A stretch of 64,000 nt of DNA from Litsea cubeba. Lineage: Eukaryota; Streptophyta; Magnoliopsida; Laurales; Lauraceae. The position numbers were made by a program, and so were the translations under genes. Each line of letters starts with the position of its first letter. Position 1 is the stretch's first letter. The notes beneath the pieces were generated by a model. The model did no database searches. It was not told the origin of the DNA and saw only the letters and a list, made by a program, of their open reading frames with translations. The stretch is taken from positions 77,430,453-77,494,452 of the forward strand of contig CM022951.1 in the NCBI GenBank assembly GCA_012931725.1. The letters run 5' to 3'. Below are positions 21,001 through 31,464 of this stretch, in pieces.

Positions 21001-24000
21001 GGTTATGGCACCAACCTAGCAAGACGACCCTCAGTCAAAGCATCCCCATCAGGATGCTCCTCTTCAGGAGTGTCCTCGAAAAGATAAGTCTCCGATAGTG
21101 GTCGAATCGCACCAATCCCATCACCTGAGCGATGGCGACGACACTTGCAACACTTTTCTTGAGGATATCAGGGCCCAAAACCTTCTCATCTAAGAGAATG
21201 ATGAGTTGATTCGTCAGCTCCAGCAGCAGTTCCTGAAGAAGAAAAAAAGGCTACGACTTCACCTTCCAAAAGCAAGCAAGCTCCTCCATCCAAGAAGGAT
21301 TTGAGGCAAATCCTCAATGATAAAAAACGCGAGAGAGCTTGCGACGATTGCTCGAGCAACAGCCACTCGAAGAGGAGGTTGGAGCAGACACCAGCAGAAG
21401 ACAAAGAGGACATGAGGGAATGGCTTGACCAACATGTCAGGCAAAAAATCTAGCACAACATGGAGTTGATTGGTCTCGCCCGAGACCAGATAGACGTCTA
21501 CGACTTCGAGGATCTCGGTGCATCTCCTTTCACCCGGGAGATAAGGGAGTTTGCTCTCCTAGAGAAGTTTAGCGTCCCGAGGTTCGTCCTTTACGACAGA
21601 ACCTCGGACCCAGCAGCACATCTTCGACACTTCATTTAGAGAATGTCAATTTGGGGTGATCTCGGTCACCTGAACTGCAGAGTTTTCTCTTCCAGCCTCG
21701 GAGACCTCCCACTGAAATGGTTTTGTGTGCTTCTCGAGGGATCTGTTACGAGCTGACGGAAGCTCCGAAACTCCTTCGTGGAAAAATTCCAGGCGCATAG
21801 AGTCATCTTGAATACCGACAATCACATAATGGCCCTCAGAATGAGGCAGAACGATAACATCACTCAATTCGCCAAGAGGTTCTGGACGGTCTACAGTCAG
21901 GTCAAAGACTCCACTGACGAAGTGGCGATCAAGTCCTTCAAACAGGCTCTGCTGTCAGGCAACGAGCTTCGCAAAGACTTGGTCCATAACCCTGTGGCCA
22001 CGATGAAAGCATTAATGGCCAGGGTGAACCGGTACATTGAGCAAGAAGAAGACGAGATCGGAGCTCGAGAGAGCTTTGGCTTCTCGCACATAGACAGAGC
22101 CTCCAGGAAGGAGAAGAGATCGTCTCAGAGGGAGGAGACAGGCCAAAACCGAGCTTCCACGAGTTTAGCAATGGTCTCGTTTCCCACCTCGGGAGGCGAC
22201 AAAAAGCTCAAAGAGGCTCACCGAGCCAGAGAAGGGTAGCCAACCATCATCGCCTTCAAGGCTATCAACACGATATTTAAGGAGCCAATCTATAGGCTCC
22301 TCGACAAGATCAAGACAAAGTCGTACTTCCAATGGCCGCAGCCCATTAAGGGTGATCCTTCCACCCGCGACCAAAGCAAATTATGTGCCTATCAAAAACA
22401 AAATGTGCACAGAATTGAAGATTGCATCTCCATGAAATTATATCTCGAGAAGCTCGTCAAGGACGGGCACCTGAAGGACTACTTCAAAGAAAGGGACAAA
22501 AACGTGAACCAAGCTCAGCGCCGAAATGATGATCAAGATAGCGACGAGTCGGAGAGAATAATCAACGTCATTCACCTAGCTCCCGCGCCTAAGGAGTGTA
22601 ACCAAGCTCGCGCCGAGGCCAGGAGGGCCTCACACGGCAAGCAGGTGATGACGGCCGAGCTGGAACCAGCCGCCAAGAAGGCTCGGAAGGAAAGGCCCAA
22701 GATCTGGTTTTCAGATAAAGACCTAGAGGGAGTTCAACTCCCCCACAACGATCCACTTATCGTCACCCTAAAGTTGAAAAACTGCAGGGTGCAAAGGATT
22801 CTTGTGGACCCTGACAGCTCTTCAGAAATCCTATACTTTGATTGCTTCAAGAAGATGGGTCTCAAAGAAGAAGATCTACAGGAGGCACGCACCCCCCCTC
22901 GTGGGTTTCAGCTCCAAGCCTGTATACCCTAAGGGGAAGATCTCCCTGAAAGTCCAAATTAAAGGCGCCTCTATGATGGCCGACTTCCTCGTGGTATATG
23001 CACCGTCCCCTTACAATGCCATAATGGGAAAGACCTGGCTGTACAACATGAAAGCTGTACCTTCCACCCATCACCAAAAACTCAAGTTCTCATTGGAGAA
23101 GGAGAACGACAGAGTCGAGGTGGTCATGGTCAGAGGCGACCAGCAGATGGCCAAGCAATGCCTGATGGCCGTAGTACCTGGCGAGGAGGAGCCAAAGCAG
23201 GTACATATGGCCGAACTAAAAGCAGAGCTGGACAGTGTTGGCCGAAATTCGGAGCAGAAAAGCATTGAAGATCTGACCGAGATCAGGATCGACCCCAATG
23301 ATCCAGAAATATACTTTCTGCTTGGGAGCCAGCTCGCCGAGCCCGAAAGGTCCGAGCTGCCGAACTTCCTGTTAAAAAACAAAGAGGTCTTCACTTGGAC
23401 CCCATACGAGATGCCTGGAGTCGATCCCGAGATCATGTGCCACAAACTGAATATGGACCCCAGCACAAACCTGTAGTCGAGAAGGCTCGCAGGATGGGAA
23501 TCCCACAAACTGAAGTCGTGATCGAGGAGGTCTAAAAGTTGCTGGATGCCAAGGTAAAAAGAGAAGTTCATTATCCGGACTGGTTTGCCAACACGGTGGT
23601 GGTCAAGAAGAAGACCCGTAAGTGGAGAGTTTGTGTCGACTTCACCGACCTCAACAAGGCGTGTCCAAAAGACTGCTTTCCACTCCCAAAGATCCACCAG
23701 ATGATTGACGTCACCACCGGTCAGGATAGGATGAGTTTCTACGATGCCTACCGAGGTTACCATCAGATCCCGATGCATGGGCCCGACGAAGAAAAGACTG
23801 CGTTCATAACACCTAGACGCATCTACTGCTACAAAGTGATGTCCTTTGAGTTAAAAAACGCGGGGGCGACTTACCAGAGGCTGGTAACCAAAATGTTTCA
23901 AGCCCAGCTTGGGCAAACAGTGAAGGTCTACATTGACGAGATAGTTGTCAAGTCTAATAGGTCACAGGACCACTTGGCAGACATAAGTCAAGTGTTTGGC

Positions 24001-27000
24001 ATCCTCAAGAGGTTCCAGCTCAAGCTGAATGCCTCCAAATGTGCTTTTGGTGTCGGCTCTGGCAAATTCCTGGAAAGCCTGGTCACGAGGAGAGGAATTT
24101 AAACAAATCCAGATCAGATCTAGGCGATCCAAGGAATACAAAGTCCAACAACGGCGAAACTGGTTCATAGGCTCACCAGCATGGCTGCTGCGCTCAACCG
24201 CTTTATCAGCTGAGCTACGGACAAATGCCGACCTTTCTTCCAGCTTTTAAAGAAAAGCCTCCCAAGTCCGGTGCTTGTCAGAGAGGAAGACAGGTAGCAG
24301 AAGCCCATTTACTACACGAACAAGATCATTCTTGATGCCGAGACTAGGTACCTACCAATGAAGAAACTTGCATTAGCGCTTATAAGTGTTTCTCGCAAAC
24401 TCTCCCACTACTTCCAGACCTACACAATAGTGGTTGTTACAGAGCATCCACTCGGGTCCCTTTTCAAGAAGGCGGACTTCTCTAGAAGAGTGTCAAAATG
24501 GGCTGTCGAACTGGGGCTGTATGATATCCAGTATCAGCCCAGAACAGCGATAAAAGCCCAAGTTTTAGCCGACTTTATCTTGGAGTTCATCTCTCCTAGT
24601 TCGGCACTGGGCCATCTCGACACCGAACTAGGGGGCAAAGGGAATGAAGACGAAGTCACTGAGACCAGTACCGAAGAAAAACGATCTTGAAAGCAGCTCC
24701 TTGATTCAACATGGAAGGTCTTTGTCGATGGATCCTCAACCTCCAAGAGGGCTGGCACTGGCATAGTCCTCGATCTCCAGAAGGACTGGTCATCGAACAA
24801 GCCCTGACACTTGATTTCAAGGCGTCCAACAACGAAGCAGTGTATGAAGTACTGATTATAGGACTCAACAACGCTAAAATCCTAGGGGCACAGCAGTTAG
24901 TGGTTTTCAGCGACTCACAGTTGGTGAGAGCCAGCTGAGCAGAGGCTGCCAAACTCGTGATGAAAGGATGGCAGCCTACCTAGTTCTTGCAAAAAAGCTC
25001 CTCTCCCAATTTGAAAAAGTTGAAGTCAAGTAGGTCAGCAGAGAATCCAATTCCCATGCCGACGCTCTCGCCAACCTGGCCTCCATCGTCGAGGCCGGAA
25101 GAAAAAGAATCGTTGAGGCGGAATCGTTGGAAAAGCCAAGCATATAACTTCACCCACCTCGGTAAATTCTATGTGTTGATCTCGGTCCGAGCTGGATGGA
25201 CCCGATCATCTCATACCTCAAAGATGATCAACTTCCTGGAGTAAAAAATGAAGCTCACAAGATTAGGCTGAAATCAGCTCGGTTTTGGCTTTCTCCAGAA
25301 GGTAAGCTCTACAGAAAATCGTTTACTGGCCCTTACCTTCAGTGTGTTCACGCGAGCAGAGTTAACAACTTTCTCTATGAGATTCACGAAGTAATCTGCG
25401 GCAGCCACATTGGAGGACGGTCACTAGCATATTGGGCTATCATCAGGGCTATTGGAGGACATACATGTAGAAGGATGCTCAGCTGTATGCCAGGAAGTAT
25501 GAGAAGTTCCAGAAATTCTCACACTCTCTTCATCAGCCAACACACAATTTAAGCCCGCTCTCCAGCCCGTGGCCCTTCGCCCAATGAGGGCTGGACATTG
25601 TGGGACCACTCCACCGAGCTCCAGAGAATAAGAGGTGGCTAATAGTAGCCACCGATTACTTCACCAAATGGGTAGAAGCAAAGTCACTGTCTTCCATCAC
25701 CGAGCAAGACTCCGAAGTCGTGGAAGAACATCGTCACAAGGTTTGGCATCCCACGAGCTTTGGTCTCGGACAACGGGACCTAATTCAATTCCAACCTCTT
25801 CAAGAACTTCTGCCAAAAGCTCGGCATCAGGAACTACTATCCACCCCAGCCTACCCGTAGAGCAACGGTCAAGCCAAAATCTCCAAGAAGGTGGTTCTCG
25901 ATGGATTCAAGAAGAGACTCGACCGAGCAAGTGAAGATGGGTGGAAGAACTCCCAAGTGTCCTATGGGTATATAGGACGACTCGAAGGCGCTCCACCTTG
26001 GTAACGCCTTTCTCCTTAGCCTATGAGATGGATGCTGTAATTCCACTCGAGGTCAGCCTCCCGACTTTGAGATCGGAACTCTACAACCAAGGCCAAAACG
26101 AAGTGAATATGGCTCGAGAACTAGACCTAGCTGAAGAACGTAAAGAAGCAGCAACCATCGGCTTAGCTGCCTATCAGCAATAATTGGCTAAGGGCTACTA
26201 TCAGAGAGTTAGAGAAAAGAGATTCTCAGTCGGAGAATTGGCCTTGAAGAAGACACTCCCAGCGGATAAAGATCCTAACCAAGGCAAGCTGGCACCGAAC
26301 TGGCACGGCCCATTCAAGGTGATCTCAACTTCTGGCCAATCAGCATACAGACTTGATGACATGGACGGTAAAGAATTTCCACGGCCATGGAATGCGACGC
26401 ACCTCAAGAAGTTCTATTTCTGAATTGTATTCAGATTTCGATATCAATAAAAGCAGTCTTCGTTCCTTGTTGTTCTCAAATTTCATCAAGATATGGAACT
26501 CTACAACAGCACCAACCAGACTACACCAGCTTCGGTAACAGTACCAGCTAGTCATGTCTCAGTCTCAACCTTTAGCAGCTCAGCAAGCGTGCTAATGAGA
26601 ATACCCTGGCTCCAGTAACAGTACCAGCTGAGCATGTCTCCATCTCAGCCTCATGCATCTCGATAACGGTACCAGATTGCAGGCAACGAGACTACATCAG
26701 CTCCGGTAGCAGTATCAGCTAGTCATGTCTCGGTTTTAGCCACGCCCCTCGGCCTCATACAATCTCGGTAAGAGTACCAGATTGCGGCCAACAAGACTAC
26801 ACCAGCTTCGATAACGATACCAACTGGTCATATCTCGGTTTTAAAGTAGCTCAGCAAGAGTGCTAACATGACTACCCTGGCTTCAGTCTCGGTCTCGGTC
26901 TCAAGCAACTCGCAAGGGTGCTAACGAGACTATCATGATCTCGGCCCAACACTTCTCGGCAACAGTGTCAGATCGTTGCCAACAAGATCATTCTACGGAA

Positions 27001-30000
27001 GTAAACAAGTTATAGAGCTCAACGACGACCTCGGTGGCTACTTCGGTTATAGAACCAAGTACACTACGGACAAAGTCCTGAGACGAAAACCTTACATCCA
27101 GTTTGCTCCTGTTCTAGCTTGGTTATTGAACTAAGCTACACTACGGACAAATTCGGTACTTAGGTTCAAATCAATTACTTCTCAGAGTTTCTGATTGTTA
27201 CTTAAGTGTTTTTGGTAGGCAAACTAAATTCAATTACGTAAATAAAATTTACTTTCTAAAGCATGTGAGGAGCTTGGTTAGAGAATCGAAATCAGAGACT
27301 TCACAGATTCTGAAGCAATGTTTGATGGCGAACAAGGAAAAAAAAGCGTTCGAAAGCAAGCACAGAAAAAAAGAAACTTGAGACATTGTTGTCTAAAAAG
27401 ATATTTTCATTAGAACTATATCATTACAATCAAGAAAGAAAAAAATACATCAAAGGAAAAAAAAAGTCTTCAAGAGGCAGCAGGCTCGGCGACAACATCG
27501 GCCTCGATTTCAATGACTTCAACCGTGATTGGAGCAGATTCAGTCACGGCAGCCTCAACTAGGACCTCAGTTTGAGAAGCTTTGATCTCGGCGGTAAGAG
27601 GTTCATTAGCAGCAGCCTCGAGGGGGACCTCGGTAGGAGGGGCAGAGCTCGGCTCGGGCACCGAGCCTGGGATTTGGGAACATGGGCGGATCTTTGACTG
27701 CAGGATGGTCCTCAGAGACTCCTGCCTCTTTCAAAGCTGCACGCCATCCCTTTCCTCAGGTCTTGTTCCTTACCGTGATGACTTGAGCCTTATAATGAGC
27801 CGTTGCCTACGCCGTTCCATCATTAAAAGTAGCGTCGGACTCTGACTGAAGCTTGGCCTCGACTTCCTCTTTTTACGCCTCTCAAGCTCGGCCATCCTCT
27901 CCACCCCGGTTCGGTGTCTGGCCTCAAAATCATTCCTCTGTTTCTCTAGGGAGGCCTCAAGCTCGGCCGCCTTCTTCTTCTCAGCTTCGGCCTCCGACCT
28001 CATCTTACTATTCTCGCCCTCGAGCTTCTCAGACTTGACCTTGAAGCCATACTTTATTTCCTCCATCTGTTTCGCCACATGAGTCATATTGCTCAATTTC
28101 TTCTGAAGGGTTTTATTCTCGACTTCCTGCTTGGCGATTGCTGGGCCGTTCATATGAAGCCGGTTCAAGGCAACCATGCACTTCTGCACCGACTGTTAAA
28201 AAAGCAAGGCATTAGAAAAAATGATGACCGAGATGGAACACTTAGCAGAAAATGAAAAAAGATACAGGCGGACTTACTGCGAGGGACGATTGCAAACACA
28301 ACAGCATCAGCTTGGTGTCTTCGTACTTGTCCAGCTGAGCGACATCCAACGAGAGGGCACATGCCCGCCCGAGCGCCCCGAGAACGAAGGGACCGGTCCT
28401 CCGAAGGACCCGATTCTTGACCATCATTGGTCTTTCAGGCTCAACCAAAAGATCCGGCTTCTAGAGAGCCGGAAGGTTGGATCACCTCACCACAAGCGGG
28501 TCGGACCCCCCATTTACTAGGCCTCGGTTGTGATTCTCTTTCCGGCCCGAGCCTCCGCCGGCGCAGCTTCGGCGGCCTGCATCGGCCAGAGGTGGAGAAG
28601 GCAGTTACAGAGCAAGGACACCTGCATCGGCCGGAGGCGGAGAAGTCGCGGAAGGTGTGGGGAGATCGGCAACAACCGAGGTTTGGGGTGTTTGAGAAGA
28701 TTGACCCCCAAATGCCAAGGCTTCCAGATCGGCCACTACAAGAAGCCTGCTTCACCCCATCTCCTCCGTTGCCGGACTCGACGAAGAAGACCGAACTGAC
28801 CGGCGCGACTTCCTCCTCCTTAAAGGGAACTTAGGCGACTCTAACACTGATGTATAGGCCTCGGTACCAAATGCAGATCAACGCTCTGGTTCAGTCTCGG
28901 CCGGTTCTGGCTCTTCCTTGACTTCGGGTGCAGGAGTCGAGCTCGGTTCACTCCTCCTCTTGAATTAGGATCGGTATTTCAGCGCGTAGTCGAGAAGCGA
29001 CCATGCCGCCTTATCTTCGTGGCCTTGGTAGTTTTTCACAGCCCGAAACCAAGCCTCATTTTTAACCCAGCCGACTCGCCAAGCCTCTTGCCTCCTTTGA
29101 ATGACGCCTGCACAGCAACAGAAGGCATTTGCTCGGCAAAAGAAAAAGAGCAGAAAAGCAAACGAAATTTAAGAAGGAGCCGTATTTACTCGGAGGAGCC
29201 CCGAGACGCCGAGGAACTCTGTACACTCTGTCCGCTTCATCCTCGGTGAATTCCCAGTTTCACGAGACATAAAAGTGGTCTTCCTCGGTGTACTTGCTCG
29301 AGTCCTCCGAGGCACGAACAAAACCCGACCGCTGTGGCTTAATCTGGAGGTAATAGGTGTCACCTCCAGACTTGTACAAATCATAGACATCCTCAATGTC
29401 ATGGACACCGAGGTCGACATCTAAGAGCCCATTGAGCTTTGCCGTGACCATGATGATCTTATAGCCATTCGGCATAAGCTGGGAAGGGCAGAGGTGCCAC
29501 TTGCTCAGGCAAGTCCTAAGGAGAGGGTGAATGGGGAACCGGATCCCACCCTCGGTTATGGCTATTAATGGGAACGGCATCCAGCCTTCAGAAAAAGTCC
29601 GATCATCCAGAGAGTTCGGATCAACTGGCCTGACATGGACACTCTTGGGTATATTATATACATTCCTAAACTCAGTTATCGCTCCTGGGGCCTCTAGCCA
29701 ATAACTATATGCGTCCATTTTGAAGAAACTAGAAGAAGGAAGGACAGGGATCGAAAAGGGGAGAAAACCCTAGAAGAAACCCTAATCGCAGAAATGGACA
29801 AGGCGGAACAGAAGGACTTACGAAGACAAGATGGACGAGAAGCGAGATTGAGGCTCGGGCTAGTAGTTGTTTCGATCTCAGCAACACTTCTCTTCATACG
29901 GTCTCTCTCTTGCTCCGCAAGATCTCTCTTCTGCTTTGCAAATCTCCGAGTGAAATTAAAGAAGAAGAAGAAAGGAGGGCACCCCTACTTATAACGGAAA

Positions 30001-31361
30001 AGAGGCGCCTTCTTTAAGCGCCGTTTCCAAATTTTGAAAATGTCACATTGATTACCATACGCGCCTTTTCGAAATGACAGGGCAACCAATCAGGAGATGA
30101 CAAGTTGTTCCGTCAGCCGATTTTTCGCGTCAATCAAGGTGCGACATTTAATACCTCGGGCATGCGAAGCGACATCGGATAGAGATGAAGCGTCAGCAAC
30201 CTTAAACGAGATGAGATTCAAAATTTTGACATTCAAAAAGTTTTCTCCAGCTCGGGTTGAAAGCAGCTACCTCGGCAGCACGAACCTCTACCTTCTTCGT
30301 CAGCAGCACGGTCCTCCACCGTCTTATAGCTTCCGACCTCAAAGATTTAAGGAACTCTACGAGCTCAAAAGCTAGGGGGTAATTGTATGAGGATATCTCT
30401 AAGACACCGAGATTACATCAGCCCGGTAATAGTACCAGCTAATCATGTCTCAGCCCCTGCCACGCGCACCTCGGCAGTAGTGCCAGGGTGTCAACCGAGA
30501 TCAAGGTCACTCTCGACCTCGGTCATTCCCGACCTCGGCTTTGTGTCTCGGCCTTGGTGACGCATCTCGGCAACGGTGCTAGAAAGCTAATCGAGACAGG
30601 CACTGACAGCTGTGCACAACCACGTTATGGGACGTGTGACAAGACATGGGCACGCATAGGAGTACGCCATGCCGCCTATAGTTCTTGACAAAACGACATC
30701 TAGAGGCTACGTCCACATCAGGGTATGGGCTCTAGGCGAGGCCCGATGGGACTAGGCCCAAAAGTCAATAGGGTAAGGCCCGATAGGACTGCCATTTAAT
30801 GAAATGTGGGTTGATGGGACTGTAATTAAGGAAAGGTGATGATGGGCCGATATTTCTCAAAAGTACCTGTCAGAGTCATGGGACTCCTCACCCTCATTTC
30901 TCATATAAATAGAGAACCACTCTCCAACTCAGGTAACGCACAATATCACACCAATAGCCGTTACTCTGTCTCTCTAAAATCTCCATCCTACTGTTGAGTT
31001 TTTGAACTAACTTAGGCATCGGAGAGCCTTGCGCTGACTACAGACAGGGTCTTTGACTGCTGTTTTTCCTCTCCCCTTTTCAGGTTCAAGGCATTCTACC
31101 TTCATCAAGGAGAGCTAAACCTCATCCTAATTCATATCACCAAGTCCCTAATATTTAGGCACTTACAAGTACTATTACACAAAATAGTGTTGTAAATAAT
31201 GCAACAAATTAATTTAAAAAGACAAAAAGAGTACTTACAACAAAGTCATAGTAATGGACTTTTGGTTGAGTCGTCTGAGACTGTTGGAACATTATCGGCA
31301 CCAGCTTGTGAAGAAGAAAGAGCCCAAAAAACCCTAAAATGAAACTCAACTGAGAACCCAT
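14541..31361 (-). CDS. Laccase (secreted multicopper oxidase), seven exons, intact
   Basis: Laccases oxidise monolignols and other phenols in the cell wall, reducing O2 to water. I assembled exons 31361-31239, 17487-17336, 16912-16668, 16345-16220, 16102-15514, 15418-15066 and 14680-14541. All introns are GT-AG, phases agree, and the sum is 1728 nt (575 aa plus TAG), within the usual family length. Residues 1 to about 25 form a signal peptide (hydrophobic LSFILGFFGLFLL). Copper ligands are present: HWHG (91-94), WWHAHSDW (H136, H138), HPMHLHG (H473, H476, H478) and HCHLARHLIWGM (535-546, axial Met546). Two features are odd. Intron 1 is 13,751 bp and contains three transposons. A 95-bp intron (15419-15513) splits what is usually one exon. 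The fold and function are well supported; the particular laccase subgroup is not determined. Confidence 0.93.
15003..15059 (+). repeat. (AG)n microsatellite in laccase intron 6
   Basis: About 28 AG units. On the transcript it reads (CT)n and starts only a few bases after the 5' splice site of intron 6 (donor GTAAAA at 15065), so the intron begins with a long pyrimidine tract. Confidence 0.97.
16400..16566. mobile_element. 167-bp MITE in laccase intron 3
   Basis: Inverted repeats TTCAAGTGCATC...GATGCACTTGAA extend inward (CCCTCA..ATTTTT, GGGACACC, AGTACAAAAAGG), so the whole element is almost one hairpin. TA flanks both sides (16398-16399 and 16567-16568), consistent with a Stowaway/Mariner-type target. 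A related hairpin lies at 34342-34531. Confidence 0.8.
17638..18321. mobile_element. Foldback element with about 300-bp inverted arms (laccase intron 1)
   Basis: The left end (GGGCTCTATTGGCACTACG) pairs with the right end (complement GGAGAGTGCTATTGGCGCC), followed by matching CCTAAACTACCCC and CT/GA-rich arms. The centre near 17957 is itself a perfect local hairpin of GATCGGGCTGCTGCAG with CTGCAGCAGCCCGATC. The arms are GC-rich and contain CCGGCGGG blocks. T-runs flank both ends, so the target duplication cannot be defined. It encodes nothing; frames through it are low-complexity. Confidence 0.8.
18322..19420. other. Laccase intron 1 sequence without a gene
   Basis: AT-rich intronic sequence. 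A degenerate tandem of about 60-bp units with GGGAATATGACAAACTA/CATTAATAAAACTAGA lies at about 18960-19110. No gene or element end is seen. Confidence 0.6.
19429..19956. mobile_element. hAT-type MITE with 8-bp target duplication
   Basis: It starts TAGAGGTGGCAAAATATG and ends with the complement of TAGAGGTGGCAATCGGG. A perfect 8-bp duplication CATATAAG lies at 19421-19428 and 19957-19964, diagnostic for hAT. The interior carries many GACCCG/CGGGTC motifs in both orientations. It is non-coding and lies in laccase intron 1, only 12 bp upstream of the gypsy insertion. Confidence 0.93.
19974..20762 (+). mobile_element. 5' LTR of the Tat gypsy element
   Basis: TGTGTTGAGATATTTTTAAG to TAATATTTAGGCACTTACA, 789 bp. 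TATA box TATAAATAG at 20499-20507, then CCGTTACTCTGTCTCTC. The start contains the motif TAGTACCAGCTAATCAT that is reiterated in the element's 26520-27000 tandem region. Confidence 0.95.
20809..22690 (+). pseudogene. Degenerate gag of the Tat gypsy element
   Basis: It opens at ATG 20809 with a basic start (MPPKIRKRRRTFK) soon after the PBS. The capsid core is recognisable in 21490-22080: PFTREI, then a YDRTSDPAAHLRHF stretch, a PLKWF motif, and the C-terminal capsid part in the 21778-22239 frame (EKFQAHR, ITQFAKRFW). In-frame stops (for example near 21638) and frame changes break it into pieces. The region to 22690 contains the linker before protease. In an active element this protein would form virus-like particles. 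Confidence 0.85.
22691..23080 (+). pseudogene. Degenerate retroviral-type aspartic protease
   Basis: The sequence around IWFSDKDLEGVQLPH and VQRILVDPDSSSEILY matches the Tat-clade protease, where an active-site DG/DTG-SS is normal; here the motif reads DPDSS, so the catalytic glycine is lost. The frame shifts near 22900-22930 and continues with YNAIMGKTWLYNMKAVPST. It is inactive. Confidence 0.8.
23480..24240 (+). pseudogene. Degenerate reverse transcriptase (Tat gypsy)
   Basis: Conserved blocks in order: VVVKKKTRKWRVCVDF, LNKACPKDCFPLP, SFYDAYRGYHQI (first catalytic Asp), EKTAFITP, and VYIDEIVVKS in place of the usual YIDD, so the second catalytic aspartate of the box is a glutamate. The frame closes at 24102, with continuing homology in other frames (YLHRL-type region near 24160). 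It is non-functional. Confidence 0.9.
24250..24690 (+). pseudogene. Ribonuclease H domain (Tat gypsy)
   Basis: Frame 24358-24690 holds the C-terminal part of the RT-linked RNase H/connection: LALALISVSRKLSHYFQTY, VVTEHPLG, and WAVELGLYDIQYQPRTAIK. Upstream remnants include KPIYYTNKIILDAETRY just before the frame. It follows RT directly and precedes the second RNase H. Confidence 0.85.
24700..24960 (+). pseudogene. Second, archaeal-type RNase H (aRNH) of the Tat lineage
   Basis: Conserved pieces are WKVFVDGSS (first catalytic Asp), AGTGIVL, EQALTLDFKASNNEA, and a terminal VVFSDSQLV. These fit the aRNH that Tat-clade elements acquired between RNase H and integrase. At least one frame change is needed to read it through, and a stop follows SQLVRAS at 24938. 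Confidence 0.85.
25180..26423 (+). pseudogene. Degenerate integrase with chromatin-side C-terminus
   Basis: The zinc-binding region HEVICGSHIGGRSLA is visible, then the core aspartate in a WGLDIVGP-type stretch near 25590, WLIVATDYFTKWVEAK, and the second aspartate in LVSDNGTQF near 25770 (frame-shifted). The NGQAKISKKV segment near 25870 has Lys where the catalytic Glu should be. The last frame (26184-26423) carries the GPY-like C-terminus (NWHGPFKVI, AYRLDDMDGK, NATHLKKFYF) and ends pol. Many stops. Confidence 0.88.
26515..26990 (+). repeat. LTR-derived imperfect tandem repeats after pol
   Basis: Units of about 85-110 bp begin near 26519, 26609, 26697, 26808 and 26875, each with variants of CAGCTTCGGTAACAGTACCAGCTAGTCATGTCTC and GCTAACGAGACTA (shown here in parts). 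The core TAGTACCAGCTAATCATGTC is also at the start of both LTRs, so the array probably arose by copying LTR sequence into the 3' non-coding region, a place where Tat elements often carry tandem repeats. Confidence 0.7.
27470..28189 (-). pseudogene. Antisense coiled-coil frame of the Tat element
   Basis: On the minus strand, 27770-28189 encodes a long Glu/Lys/Ala-rich coiled coil (KQMEEIKYGFKVKSEKLEG, EAEAEKKKAAELEASLEKQ), and 27470-27661 an acidic, Ala/Glu/Thr-rich tail. They read as the C-terminal part of the same antisense gene that starts at 29718. Extra antisense genes in the pol-to-LTR interval are a known Tat-lineage trait; their role is unknown. Frameshifts separate the pieces. Confidence 0.6.
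29260..29718 (-). pseudogene. Antisense frame, 'gypsy-type putative transposase' family
   Basis: 153 codons from ATG 29718. The stretch IPKSVHVRPVDPN, then GWMPFPL, GIRFPIHPLLRTCL and CPSQLMPNGYKI resembles the plant family named 'putative gypsy type transposon' in Pfam (PF04195), found antisense within Tat-like elements. A minus-strand TATA-like TTATAAGTA (29986-29994) lies about 270 bp upstream of the ATG and could drive it. The homology is by eye. The frame seems disconnected from the coiled-coil part by stops. Confidence 0.65.
29986..29994 (-). promoter_or_regulatory. Candidate antisense TATA box
   Basis: Reads TTATAAGTA on the minus strand, followed by a purine/pyrimidine-rich leader and, 270 bp on, the ATG of the antisense frame. 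Inference from position only. Confidence 0.4.
30384..31167 (+). mobile_element. 3' LTR of the Tat gypsy element
   Basis: TGTATGAGGATATCTC to TAATATTTAGGCACTTACA, 784 bp; TATA box TATAAATAG at 30904-30912. It differs from the 5' LTR by many substitutions, especially in the first 90 bp, and by small indels such as a missing GCGC-type block near 30525. Confidence 0.95.
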
Positions 31362-31438
31362 AATTTCTTACTGATCTCTTGTTAAAATTATGATGAAAAC
31401 TCTCTGTGTCTCCGTTTTAAATATCTTCCACCATCGAG

Positions 31439-31450
31439 CTTATATTTATA
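31439..31450 (-). promoter_or_regulatory. Laccase TATA box
   Basis: On the minus strand TATAAATATAAG lies about 80 bp upstream of the laccase ATG (31361), a fitting distance for a short 5' leader. Confidence 0.6.
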
Positions 31451-31464
31451 ATATTTAAAAACTA

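Larger units (their letters stand above)
19974..31167 (+). mobile_element. Complete but decayed Tat-lineage Ty3-gypsy retrotransposon (11.2 kb)
   Basis: 5' LTR 19974-20762, PBS-like TTGGCGCC at 20764, gag, protease, RT, RNase H, archaeal-type second RNase H, integrase, a tandem-repeat region, two antisense frames, polypurine tract (GCTAGGGGGTAAT before 30384) and 3' LTR 30384-31167. A perfect 5-bp duplication AGTAC flanks it (19969-19973, 31168-31172). The second RNase H between RNase H and integrase, plus antisense frames after pol, are hallmarks of the Tat clade. The two LTRs differ at many positions with small indels and all frames carry stops or shifts, so it is an old, inactive insertion. 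It lies in laccase intron 1, antisense to that gene. Confidence 0.95.
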
